Positions 1 through 5,716 are shown, counted from the first letter of the stretch. The stretch: DNA of 7,658 nt from a bacterium (GCA_030671645.1 DAOVHV010000042.1:1-7658), one strand, 5' to 3'. The notes: generated by a model not told the origin, from the sequence alone. Program-made: numbers and translations.

Positions 1-228
1 GCCCTGTAGTATCTTATATCCTTTCAGATGAGTGATCATCCGGATAGCTTCCTGTTCAGATATGGGGCAAAGCCCTGCTTTAACATCTTTTAATACTTCA
101 ATGAAGATACCTCCGAGTCCGCACAACAATATGTGTCCGAACTTATCTTCAAATTTAGATCCGGCAAAAAGTTCAATTCCGCTTACCATAGGCTGGATTA
201 GTACCGAATGTGTTTCAGGTATCTCCAT
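1..228 (-). CDS. Acetate/acyl-CoA ligase (ADP-forming), ATP-grasp fragment
   Basis: Read on the minus strand with codon boundaries at 3-1, the sequence is open from about 228 to the window edge. It gives SVLIQPMVSGIELFAGSKF, then DKFGHILLCGLGGIFIEVLK, then DVKAGLCPISEQEAIRMI and HLKGYKILQG. This is the conserved core of the ATP-grasp (beta) domain of NDP-forming acyl-CoA synthetases, which make acetate or other acids plus ATP from acyl-CoA, ADP and phosphate. The GLGGIFxEVLKDV block and the xLxPxSxxEAxxMI block are family hallmarks. The next conserved element (GxRG) would fall just outside the window. The 5' part of the gene is missing: upstream of about residue MEIPETHS the sequence becomes fabI in another frame. 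G+C is about 41%, clearly below the rest of the window, and the closest style I recognise is Bacteroidota-like. Family call is firm; substrate is unknown. Confidence 0.8.
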   Translation of the reverse strand, partial: MEIPETHSVLIQPMVSGIELFAGSKFEDKFGHILLCGLGGIFIEVLKDVKAGLCPISEQEAIRMITHLKGYKILQG

Positions 229-431
229 GTATCGCATGGGAATGCCCAAGCATCTTCCAGCCCACCCTTGCTGAGAGTCTTACGAACACGCCCCTCCATC
301 TTCTCTCTTGGCAGGAAGGAGAACGCGCATTCAGCGCCGTGTTCCACTGCTTGCTGCGCGATGTGCCAGGCAATGCTTCGCTCGTTGGCAACACCGAAGA
401 TAAGTCCCTTTTTCCCGTCGAGAATGCCCAC
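198..431 (-). pseudogene. fabI: Enoyl-ACP reductase FabI, N-terminal fragment
   Basis: FabI reduces enoyl-ACP with NAD(P)H in the last step of type II fatty-acid elongation. The minus-strand frame starts at a GTG (431-429) preceded by GGAGG (442-438) six bases upstream. It begins MGILDGKKGLIFGVANERSI, continues AWHIAQQAVEHGAECAFSFL and reaches AWAFPCD at about residue 67. This matches the N-terminal Rossmann nucleotide-binding segment of FabI (GVANxRSIAWxIA). FabI is normally about 255-270 residues; here homology stops at CD, where a valine and the rest of the domain are expected. Instead the frame reads ten foreign residues (TWRYLKHIRY) and stops at 200-198. The catalytic Tyr and Lys region is absent, so this fragment cannot be an active enzyme. 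The stop lies inside the acyl-CoA ligase fragment read in a different frame. Confidence 0.85.
220..235. other. Junction between two unrelated gene fragments
   Basis: FabI homology on the minus strand ends at about 232-229 and acyl-CoA ligase homology begins at about 228-220, in a different frame. There is no intervening DNA, no inverted repeat, no recognisable insertion-sequence end and no target duplication. Composition changes sharply here: about 41% G+C for 1-228 against about 57% for 241-420, counted by hand. I infer an assembly chimera or an illegitimate recombination breakpoint. Confidence 0.7.
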
Positions 432-546
432 GTGACACCTCCATGTACCTGCACACGGTACCCGGGGGATTAGCTGAACGCAACGACGAGAACAGGAATG
501 GTTCTATTCATCGTTGAATGCTATGCTGGGCCGTTCGAATCGTGAA

Positions 547-553
547 AGGAGGG
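547..553 (+). promoter_or_regulatory. Shine-Dalgarno that fixes the 557 start
   Basis: AGGAGGG lies three bases before the ATG at 557. An upstream in-frame start at 518 would add thirteen residues (MLCWAVRIVKGGT) and has no comparable site, so 557 is preferred. Confidence 0.7.
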
Positions 554-556
554 ACT

Positions 557-1216
557 ATGTTTCGATTGTTACTTGGCATCATTGGATTGACCGGCATTCT
601 TATCGCGCTTCCGTTGCTGTTTGCCGGGGGCAGCTTGTTCTGGGTGGACACAGCGTTGACCGACACAAACGGATTCGTCAATTCGACCGTGATGGAAATC
701 GAAGTGGATGGTTTCGCTCTGGTCGCGGGCCCAGCGGAAATCGAAGACCTGCCCAAGATCCCAGACAGCCCGATCGCGTTGGGCGAGATCGCAACCTTGC
801 GAATTCAAGCGGAGAATCTGGACGAAGACAAGGGTCTCTTCATCGGCATCGCGCCCACAGAGATTCTCGACGACTACCTTGGCGGAGTTCCCTATGCCGT
901 TGTCGACGACACGGACGAAGACGAAATGTTCTTGAGCTATCGGATGAATTCTTCCGATGAACCTCTTCCACCACCTGGGGAACAGGAATTTTGGACTTCG
1001 TCCACTGCCGGCATCGGCCTTCAGCAGCTGGAATGGGAACTGGAAGAAGGAGACGTTTCGTTCGTGATCATGAACGAGGATGCGACCGACGGTTTGGCCA
1101 TTGAAGCGGTAGTCGGCGTCCGCGTTCCTTTGATCGGGCCCGTAGGAGTGGGATTGCTCATCGGCGGTGGAGTGACATTGGCGGTTGGCACCATTCTGCT
1201 TGCCCTTGCGTTATAA
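557..1216 (+). CDS. Two-TM membrane protein, actinobacterial-type family
   Basis: The 219-residue product has an N-terminal hydrophobic segment (about 3-28, followed by the WVDTALTD boundary), an acidic extracytoplasmic domain (about 30-190) and a C-terminal glycine-rich membrane helix (about 192-219). It ends in the membrane with almost no cytoplasmic tail. In order I see an SPIALGEIATLRIQ strand block, LFIGIAPTEILDDYLGGV (94-111), an EQEFWTSSTAGIGLQQLEWE block (142-161) and a VSFVIMNEDATDG block (167-179). These match, in order and spacing, a family of uncharacterised membrane proteins common in Actinobacteria, whose versions read roughly VFVGIAP..VDRYLxGV, FWxAS..GxGxQxLxW and VVMNADG. Function is unknown; I infer an exported sensory or envelope domain. 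The start is ATG 557 with a strong ribosome site. It is divergent from the fabI fragment, and its stop codon lies inside the first copy of the downstream repeat array. Confidence 0.85.
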   Translation: MFRLLLGIIGLTGILIALPLLFAGGSLFWVDTALTDTNGFVNSTVMEIEVDGFALVAGPAEIEDLPKIPDSPIALGEIATLRIQAENLDEDKGLFIGIAPTEILDDYLGGVPYAVVDDTDEDEMFLSYRMNSSDEPLPPPGEQEFWTSSTAGIGLQQLEWELEEGDVSFVIMNEDATDGLAIEAVVGVRVPLIGPVGVGLLIGGGVTLAVGTILLALAL

Positions 1217-1390
1217 GCGGAGCTTGTAACGTCAAGGATACTTCGCGTTATGAGCGGAGCTTGTAACGTCAAGGATACTTCGCGTTATGAGCGGAGCTCG
1301 AAACGTCATGAGTAGAGTGTTTTAAGCGGAGCTTGTAACGTCGTTATGTGCAGAGCTCGAAACTTCTTCATAGGCGAAGCTTGAAACGTT
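1208..1390. repeat. Degenerate tandem array, six copies of a 17-bp core
   Basis: The core GCGGAGCTTGTAACGTC occurs at 1217-1233, 1254-1270 and 1326-1342. Variants are GCGGAGCTCGAAACGTC (1291-1307), GCAGAGCTCGAAACTTC (1350-1366) and GCGAAGCTTGAAACGTT (1374-1390). Copy-to-copy distances are 37, 37, 35, 24 and 24 bp. The first two units are 37-bp near-identical direct repeats (1208-1244, 1245-1281) differing only at the A/G of TTATAA versus TTATGA; the third shares the first 20 bases of the unit with them. Variant copies with GAGCTCGAAAC alternate with GAGCTTGTAAC. The array fills the 187-bp gap between two convergent genes, and its first copy includes the terminal codons and stop of the upstream gene. 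No protein is encoded. Confidence 0.9.
1222..1292 (+). terminator. Two consecutive stem-loops formed by the repeat units
   Basis: In the plus-strand transcript, 1222-1236 (GCTTGTAACGTCAAG) pairs with 1241-1255 (CTTCGCGTTATGAGC) around a GATA tetraloop. That gives 14 pairs of 15 positions, three of them G-U and one C-C mismatch. The same structure recurs at 1259-1273 with 1278-1292. Degraded counterparts follow at 1296-1306/1317-1327 and 1331-1339/1343-1351. There is no U-tract, so a classical intrinsic terminator is not shown. An mRNA 3'-end stabiliser, Rho-blocking or REP-like role is equally possible. Confidence 0.4.
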
Positions 1391-1403
1391 ACGAATAGCG
1401 TTC

Positions 1404-2207
1404 TTAGAAGTCGAGTAGTTCCAGCAGATTCGGCAGTTGCTCTCGAAGAGTTTCGCAAGTCCAGGTTTCATCGATCCGGATCATGACAAACTTGTGCTTG
1501 GTGGGATCTGGATCGGTGTCGTCTGAAAAGGTTTCCATGAACAGAGGATTGGTGGCGGCAACCACTGTCTGTTCCGATGTCCAGTCGATGAACCCAATGA
1601 TGGTATTTACGTCAAACACCGTTCCTTCCAGCCGATAGCGGTAACGCTGGATCACATACCCTTCGCCCGTGAACAGGCCAAGAATCGACGCTTGAATTGT
1701 CATTCCCGGCTGTCCGTCTCCCTCCAGATCCACCAATCTCGGATCATCCGGATCGATGGGAAGCGGATCGCTCTCTGGATCCTTCAGAATTGCGCCACGA
1801 ATCTCCGTGTACCAGTCCTGCGTAAAGCAGAAATCACAATCATCCAGAATGAGCTCTGCCAGTCGTGGTTCAGGATGAATCGATTGCATCGTGGCGTCAG
1901 AAATGTTGGTTTTGAAGAAGAACGTCGACGGCGTTGCATCGGTGAAGCAATAGCCGTCTTGCAGTATCAGGCGCGAGCCTGACTGCGTGATGTGTGTGAA
2001 TGCTCCGACAACCGTATCGATCAGCAGGTTCCCAACAATGGGCAAATCGGCTGTTGCCACCAGCACCTGCACCATAGCCCAATCGCCCCTGAGATCCGGC
2101 CAAGTCGTTTCAGCACTCTGCGCGGTTTGACCTGTACAGCAGATAGACAGTACGACACCAATCATCATTAACAATGAGAATAGCGGAACGATTTTCGGAA
2201 TTTTCAC
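1404..2207 (-). CDS. Secreted protein of unknown function
   Basis: The 267-residue product starts MKIPKIVPLF and has a typical signal peptide: hydrophobic core at about 6-22, then TAQSA-ET with likely cleavage after Ala32. Cys23 and Cys24 sit in LSICC; the isoleucine before Cys makes a true lipobox unlikely but not excluded. The mature part has four more cysteines (87, 124, 127, 251). A Pro/Asp-rich stretch (about 143-165) ends in DLEGDGQPGMT. That phrase resembles the DxDGDGxPG loop found in many exported proteins of Myxococcota-like bacteria and could bind calcium. A second acidic patch (FSDDTDPDPTKH) lies near the C-terminus. I do not recognise the family. The start is chosen at GTG 2207 because GGGGAGG lies three bases upstream; a TTG at 2210 would abut that site. 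It is divergent from ada and convergent with the membrane protein across the repeat array. Confidence 0.75.
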   Translation of the reverse strand: MKIPKIVPLFSLLMMIGVVLSICCTGQTAQSAETTWPDLRGDWAMVQVLVATADLPIVGNLLIDTVVGAFTHITQSGSRLILQDGYCFTDATPSTFFFKTNISDATMQSIHPEPRLAELILDDCDFCFTQDWYTEIRGAILKDPESDPLPIDPDDPRLVDLEGDGQPGMTIQASILGLFTGEGYVIQRYRYRLEGTVFDVNTIIGFIDWTSEQTVVAATNPLFMETFSDDTDPDPTKHKFVMIRIDETWTCETLREQLPNLLELLDF

Positions 2208-2350
2208 CAACCTCCCCTTGATCGTTCATCCTACAGAAGAATAGGCCAAGGTCAAGCAGGGAGATGCATGCACGTTTTTCGGTTGTGGGGTGGAACTGCG
2301 CTCTCGTACAGTACTCTTGCATTCCAGCACCAGGAAGGTGGGAGCAGTTG
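2208..2350. promoter_or_regulatory. Divergent intergenic region upstream of ada
   Basis: This 143-bp gap must hold promoters for both the minus-strand secreted protein and plus-strand ada. I could not identify convincing -35/-10 pairs or an E. coli-type Ada box here. The ada ribosome site GGAG is at 2341-2344, six bases before ATG 2351. An upstream in-frame ATG at 2264 would add 29 residues (beginning MHARFSVVGW) that do not resemble Ada, so the gap is taken as non-coding. Confidence 0.45.
2211..2217 (-). promoter_or_regulatory. Shine-Dalgarno deciding the GTG start at 2207
   Basis: The minus-strand sequence reads GGGGAGG-TTG-GTG-AAA. The TTG at 2210 touches the site with no spacer, while GTG at 2207 has three bases and yields an N-terminus MKIPK typical of a signal peptide. 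An in-frame stop lies a few codons upstream (2228-2226). Confidence 0.6.
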
Positions 2351-3406
2351 ATGAATCAATCGTTGCCTGATCCGCAGATTCTCTATCGTGCACTTGTTGA
2401 ACGAGATTCGCGTTTTGAAGGCGTGTTCTTTGCCGGCGTTCGAACAACCGGGATTTTCTGCCGCCCGACATGTCACGCACGAAAACCCAAGCTTGAAAAC
2501 GTCGAATTCTTCCCATCAACGAGTCAGGCCCTCCAACATGGCTACCGCCCCTGCAAACTCTGTCAACCAATGCGGCCGTTGGGTGAAGCCCCGGATTGGC
2601 TTCGACCCCTGCTGGACGAAATTCGGGACCACCCAACACAGCGTCTCAAGGATCAGGATCTGCAAGATCGGGGGATTGATCCTCTGCGCGTTCGTCGATG
2701 GTTCCAGAAGAATCATGGCATGACGTTTCACTCCTACTGCCGGATGAACCGTCTTTCGCAAGCGTTCGGGCAGATCCGAGTCGGTGACTCTGTAGGACAA
2801 ACAGCCTTTTCTTCCGGATACGAATCACTCAGCGGGTTCACGGATTCGTTCAAGAAGACCACCGGGTTCGTTCCCAGCCAAAGCGCAGAACGTACGATCA
2901 TCCATATCAGTCGCATTCTCTCTCCTCTCGGGCCGATGCTGGCTGGAGCAACCAATGCGGGAATCTGTTTGCTCGAATTCTCGGATCGCCGCATGTTGGA
3001 AACACAACTGGCCCGACTTCAAACCCGACTCAACGCCGAGATTCTTCCGGGAGGAAGCCCGTATTTCGAACCACTACGGGCGCAGTTGGCAGAGTACTTC
3101 GATGGCAGGCGCAAGAAGTTCGACCTCTCACTTCTTTTTGCGGGAACGCCCTTCCAAGAGCGTGTCTGGGAGAGTTTGCGCGCCATTCCCTGCGGGGAAA
3201 CACGATCGTATCAGCAACAAGCCGAAGCCATCGGCCAACCGTCCGCCGTGCGCGCCGTCGCGCGCGCAAACGGAGACAACCGCATCGCCATTCTCATCCC
3301 CTGTCATCGCGTCATTGGCAAGAACGGACGCTTGACCGGTTATGGCGGAGGGCTGTGGCGCAAGCGTTACCTTCTCGAACTGGAGGGAGTCTCACTGCCA
3401 GACTGA
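2351..3406 (+). CDS. ada: Ada-type methyltransferase and transcription activator
   Basis: Ada repairs alkylated DNA by irreversible transfer of methyl groups to its own cysteines: phosphotriester methyls to an N-terminal zinc-bound Cys, O6-methylguanine/O4-methylthymine methyls to a C-terminal Cys. The methylated N-domain then activates alkylation-response genes. The 351-residue length matches E. coli Ada (354). All three parts are intact. The zinc domain has Cys37 and Cys41 (GIFCRPTCHARKPK) and Cys68 and Cys71 (YRPCKLCQP), equivalent to E. coli 38, 42, 69 and 72. An AraC-type HTH region spans about 85-185 (LRVRRWFQKNHGMT, then VGQTAFSSGYESLSGFTDSF). The alkyltransferase domain spans about 255-345, with IPCHRVIG and acceptor Cys318 (E. 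coli Cys321), followed by GRLTGYGGGLWRKRYLLELE. The start ATG 2351 has GGAG six bases upstream. No alkA or alkB neighbour is present. Autoregulation is expected from the family but no Ada box was seen. Confidence 0.95.
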   Translation: MNQSLPDPQILYRALVERDSRFEGVFFAGVRTTGIFCRPTCHARKPKLENVEFFPSTSQALQHGYRPCKLCQPMRPLGEAPDWLRPLLDEIRDHPTQRLKDQDLQDRGIDPLRVRRWFQKNHGMTFHSYCRMNRLSQAFGQIRVGDSVGQTAFSSGYESLSGFTDSFKKTTGFVPSQSAERTIIHISRILSPLGPMLAGATNAGICLLEFSDRRMLETQLARLQTRLNAEILPGGSPYFEPLRAQLAEYFDGRRKKFDLSLLFAGTPFQERVWESLRAIPCGETRSYQQQAEAIGQPSAVRAVARANGDNRIAILIPCHRVIGKNGRLTGYGGGLWRKRYLLELEGVSLPD

Positions 3407-3412
3407 CGATGC

Positions 3413-3432
3413 ACCGAGACATCCACCTCGGT
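3413..3432 (+). terminator. Short stem-loop after ada
   Basis: ACCGAG (3413-3418) pairs perfectly with CTCGGT (3427-3432) around an 8-base loop, seven bases after the ada stop. The following bases (ACTCTTAGG) are only weakly T-rich, so this is at best a weak terminator or an mRNA end structure between ada and the phosphatase gene. Confidence 0.35.
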
Positions 3433-3446
3433 ACTCTTAGGCCGTC

Positions 3447-4061
3447 ATGAAGAGAACACTCTATTTCATCCGTCACGCCCAGAGCCACCCCTCAAAACTC
3501 CTCCTGGATGCGCAATGGCCACTCAGTCAGAAGGGGATGGTCCAAGCAACCCGGTTGGCAACACTGCTCATAGCCTTAGGCATCGATCAAGTCTTTTCCA
3601 GCCCGTATCTTCGCTGCATGCAAACGATTGAACCGTTTGCAGAGGCAGCGAGCATGAAGATCGAGCAACGGCAAGGACTCCATGAGCGCAAGATCTCGAA
3701 GACGCTGATCGAGAATTTCCATGCTGTTTGGCGTCAATCGTGGGAGGATTTCGATTTCGCACTTCCGGGTTGCGAAAGCAATCGGCAGGCTCAAAGCCGG
3801 TTTATCGAGACAGTTCGAGCCGTCGTTCGCGAGAGTCCATCTCAAACCATCGGGATTTGTACGCACGGTGCGGTGATCGGACTGCTACTTCATATCATTG
3901 AACAAGGCGCCGGGCGCGAGCAGTCGGAGGCGCTGACCAACCCGGACGTCCTTCGAGTCGTCATTGACGGCGAGCACTGGAACTGGGATCGCGACTTCCA
4001 GCTTCCCGGACTTCTTGCTTTGACTTCCCATCCCGATGAAACACCGATCGATCTGGCCTAA
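3447..4061 (+). CDS. Histidine phosphatase (phosphoglycerate mutase-like) family
   Basis: This 204-residue protein belongs to the histidine phosphatase superfamily, which uses a phosphohistidine intermediate to remove or move phosphate groups. The catalytic signature is at the N-terminus as LYFIRHAQSHPS, with Arg9 and nucleophile His10 (RHA in place of the commoner RHG). The second arginine is Arg56 in FSSPYLRCMQT. Glu80 in GLHERK is the likely acid. The second histidine is His140 in IGICTHGAVIGLLLH. The set is complete, so an active phosphatase is likely. Substrate cannot be told: the size fits small-molecule or protein phosphatases (CobC/SixA/GpmB-like) rather than glycolytic dPGM. The start ATG 3447 has only a weak site (TTAGG at 3437-3441). 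It lies 40 bp after ada with a hairpin between, so cotranscription is uncertain. Confidence 0.9.
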   Translation: MKRTLYFIRHAQSHPSKLLLDAQWPLSQKGMVQATRLATLLIALGIDQVFSSPYLRCMQTIEPFAEAASMKIEQRQGLHERKISKTLIENFHAVWRQSWEDFDFALPGCESNRQAQSRFIETVRAVVRESPSQTIGICTHGAVIGLLLHIIEQGAGREQSEALTNPDVLRVVIDGEHWNWDRDFQLPGLLALTSHPDETPIDLA

Positions 4062-4119
4062 CTACGCGATGAAGGCGGCGACGAATCCATGTACTATGTT
4101 CGACATTCGCGGTATCGAA

Positions 4120-4133
4120 TCTTCAATTGAAGA
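4120..4133. promoter_or_regulatory. 14-bp perfect palindrome upstream of ppiC
   Basis: TCTTCAATTGAAGA is a perfect palindrome six bases before the ppiC Shine-Dalgarno. It could be an operator or a short RNA hairpin sequestering nearby sequence. A palindrome of this length is expected about once in two windows of this size by chance, so support is weak. Confidence 0.25.
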
Positions 4134-4148
4134 GAAAACGGAGGAATA

Positions 4149-4430
4149 ATGCCCAAGGCAACAGCACGACATATTCTGGTGGAAACCGAAGAGCTTTGTA
4201 ACGAGCTAAAGCAGAAGATCGAGAACGGAGCCGACTTTGCACAACTGGCCGCTGAGTATTCGCAATGCCCGTCCGGCTCATCGGGCGGAGACCTCGGCGA
4301 ATTCGATCAAGGCAAGATGGTTCCAGAATTTGACCAAGTCGTGTTCAACGAAGCTGTCGGAGAAGTGCACGGCCCGATCGCAACCCAGTTTGGATATCAC
4401 CTCTTGGAAACCCTCAGTCGAAGCGAGTAA
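4149..4430 (+). CDS. ppiC: Parvulin peptidyl-prolyl cis-trans isomerase
   Basis: This is a free-standing, cytoplasmic single-domain parvulin that catalyses cis-trans isomerisation of peptidyl-prolyl bonds during protein folding. The length, 93 residues, equals that of E. coli PpiC. Characteristic blocks are in order: ARHILVETEE near the N-terminus (first active-site His), then ENGADFAQLAAEYSQCPSG, then SGGDLGEFDQGKMVPEFDQV with VFNEAVGEV, then GPIATQFGYHLLE with the C-terminal active-site His. No signal peptide or SurA/PrsA extension is present. The start is ATG 4149 with GGAGG (4140-4144) four bases upstream. An 87-bp gap separates it from the phosphatase gene and a GC-rich stem-loop follows its stop, so it may be its own transcription unit. 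Confidence 0.96.
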   Translation: MPKATARHILVETEELCNELKQKIENGADFAQLAAEYSQCPSGSSGGDLGEFDQGKMVPEFDQVVFNEAVGEVHGPIATQFGYHLLETLSRSE

Positions 4431-4444
4431 TTTGAAATATCTAG

Positions 4445-4470
4445 GTCCTGCCGATCAATGCCGGCAGGAC
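4445..4470 (+). terminator. GC-rich stem-loop after ppiC
   Basis: GTCCTGCCG (4445-4453) pairs perfectly over 9 bp with CGGCAGGAC (4462-4470) around the loop ATCAATGC, fifteen bases after the ppiC stop. The next bases are GCTTCAACC with no T-run, so it is a strong stem without the usual intrinsic-terminator tail. It may stop transcription weakly or protect the ppiC mRNA end. Confidence 0.5.
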
Positions 4471-4508
4471 GCTTCAACCGATCCTGTCAAGATCACTATA
4501 CTGAGCCC

Positions 4509-4673
4509 ATGACAAGCGAATCACGGAAGCGGACGTTCCCGTTTGGCATCATCATCGGTGTTGCAGTTGGTATCGCATTGGGAATCGCGCTGAAGAGCAT
4601 CGCGATTGGTATTGGAGTGGGCTCGGGCCTGGCCATCGTGTTCGGGCTAGCGCTCGATCGTCGATCGAACTGA
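4509..4673 (+). CDS. Small glycine-zipper membrane protein
   Basis: The predicted 54-residue product has a basic head (MTSESRKRTFPF), one long hydrophobic stretch of about 35 residues (13-47) and a short charged tail (DRRSN). The hydrophobic part is a run of Gly-x-x-x-Gly/Ala repeats (IIIGVAVGIALGIALK, then IGIGVGSGLAIVFGLAL), enough for a tight hairpin of two helices joined around LKSIA. Small proteins of this style occur widely in bacteria, usually annotated as glycine-zipper or hypothetical membrane proteins with no assigned role. The start ATG 4509 lacks a clear Shine-Dalgarno. Starting at ATG 4458 would put the start inside the preceding stem-loop and add seventeen unlikely residues. It lies 26 bp before the methyltransferase gene on the same strand. 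Confidence 0.65.
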   Translation: MTSESRKRTFPFGIIIGVAVGIALGIALKSIAIGIGVGSGLAIVFGLALDRRSN

Positions 4674-4699
4674 ACTTTCATGAGGGAGACGAGAACATC

Positions 4700-5698
4700 G
4701 TGCATACTTATCTCATCGATCTGCTCGAATGTCCGTCATGCCATGGCTCGTTGACGTGGAGTATCTCATCTCAAAAGGATGATCGCATTATTGAGGCCAT
4801 CGCTCGATGCCAAATCTGTACGGCAGAGTATCCGATCCGTGAAGGCATCGGCATCTTTCTCACGCCCGATCTTCCTCGCACTGATTTATGGGAACAGGGC
4901 GGGCAACAGCTCTCAAGACTGTTCTCCGAGCATCCTGAGATCGAAGCTCGACTGATGGATAGCCCGCTATCAAATCTTGGGCCGGCCGATCAGTTTTTCC
5001 GAGGTATGGCGTTAGAAGAGCGAGGAGAATACAGCGAGGCCCAGAGAGCCTTCGACGCAGCCATGCCGGAACTGTATACGGATGACTATCGCCATTGCTG
5101 GCAATCCCAAGTCGATTTCGTCCTCGAAGCGTTGGCTGGCGGAACGAATCCCGTCGTAGATTTGGCGTCGGGACGCTGCTATCTGGTAAGAGATCTCATC
5201 GATGCCACTGAACGCCCCATCGTGGCTACGGACTTCAGTCTGCACGTTCTGCGACGAAATCGGGAATGGCTCATCCACCATGGACTCTATAATCGCGTGA
5301 GCTTGCTTGCCTTCGACGCACGGAGAACCCCGTTTCGTGACAACAGCATCGAAACGATGACCACCAATGTCGGCTTGCCCAACATCGCGGAGCCGGAAAA
5401 CCTACTAGGCGAGCTTCGCCGCATCACTTCCGGGCAGTTCCTGGCGGTATCTCATTTCTATTCCGCTGACGACAGTGCCAATCTGTCCGCATTGCAGGGC
5501 GCCAAGCTGGTGGATTCGTTGCTAAGGGAGTCTGTGCTGACAGCGTTCCGAGAGGCGGGATGGAGGGTGTCCGTTCGCAATTCGCGCCATGGACTGGCAC
5601 GTCCGACTCCCCAAGGAGAAATCCTGGAAGGCGCCAGCATCGACGGGTTTCCGGTCGTTGAGACAATCTTGGAATGGTGTGTGCTGGAAGCCCGCTGA
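4700..5698 (+). CDS. Trm112-like zinc ribbon fused to SAM methyltransferase
   Basis: This 332-residue protein joins two domains. Residues 1-55 form a Trm112/YcaR-type zinc ribbon, with LIDLLECPSCHG (Cys11, Cys14), ARCQICTAEYPI (Cys37, Cys40) and REGIGIFL. Residues about 60-130 are a charged linker with no clear homology. Residues about 135-330 are a class I Rossmann methyltransferase: motif I is PVVDLASGRCYLV (151-163), the acidic residue after strand 2 is Asp178 in VATDFS, a motif II region is LAFDARRTPFRDNSIETM, and GELRRITSGQFLAVSHF follows. Motif I has SGRC instead of the common GxGxG ending, an acceptable variant. It is therefore a likely SAM-dependent methyltransferase of unknown substrate. 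The start is GTG 4700, with GAGGGAG (4682-4688) rather far at eleven bases. The arginase-like gene begins 18 bp after its stop, so the two are probably cotranscribed. Confidence 0.85.
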   Translation: MHTYLIDLLECPSCHGSLTWSISSQKDDRIIEAIARCQICTAEYPIREGIGIFLTPDLPRTDLWEQGGQQLSRLFSEHPEIEARLMDSPLSNLGPADQFFRGMALEERGEYSEAQRAFDAAMPELYTDDYRHCWQSQVDFVLEALAGGTNPVVDLASGRCYLVRDLIDATERPIVATDFSLHVLRRNREWLIHHGLYNRVSLLAFDARRTPFRDNSIETMTTNVGLPNIAEPENLLGELRRITSGQFLAVSHFYSADDSANLSALQGAKLVDSLLRESVLTAFREAGWRVSVRNSRHGLARPTPQGEILEGASIDGFPVVETILEWCVLEAR

Positions 5699-5716
5699 CG
5701 ATAGTATCAACACACC

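Noticed and set aside
32..274. Plus-strand open frame of 80 codons
   Set aside because: It is the shadow of the acyl-CoA ligase fragment, whose minus-strand frame has clear family motifs.
445..461. GTACC-N7-GGTAC inverted repeat upstream of fabI
   Set aside because: Five-base arms are expected by chance many times in a window this size; there is no supporting promoter.
1208..1390. Integron attC-like sites (GCGTTAT and TAACG pairs)
   Set aside because: The candidate core reads GTTATRA, which breaks the GTTRRRY consensus, and the units repeat in tandem without cassettes or an integrase.
1208..1390. CRISPR array
   Set aside because: Spacers are 7-20 bp, related to one another, and the spacing is irregular; no cas genes are present.
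2264..2350. In-frame N-terminal extension of Ada from ATG 2264
   Set aside because: The added residues do not resemble Ada, and ATG 2351 has a well-spaced ribosome site and gives the normal family length.
2880..2887. AAAGCGCA, the E. coli Ada-box core
   Set aside because: It lies inside the ada coding sequence, not upstream of a gene; one 8-mer in 7.6 kb is not informative.
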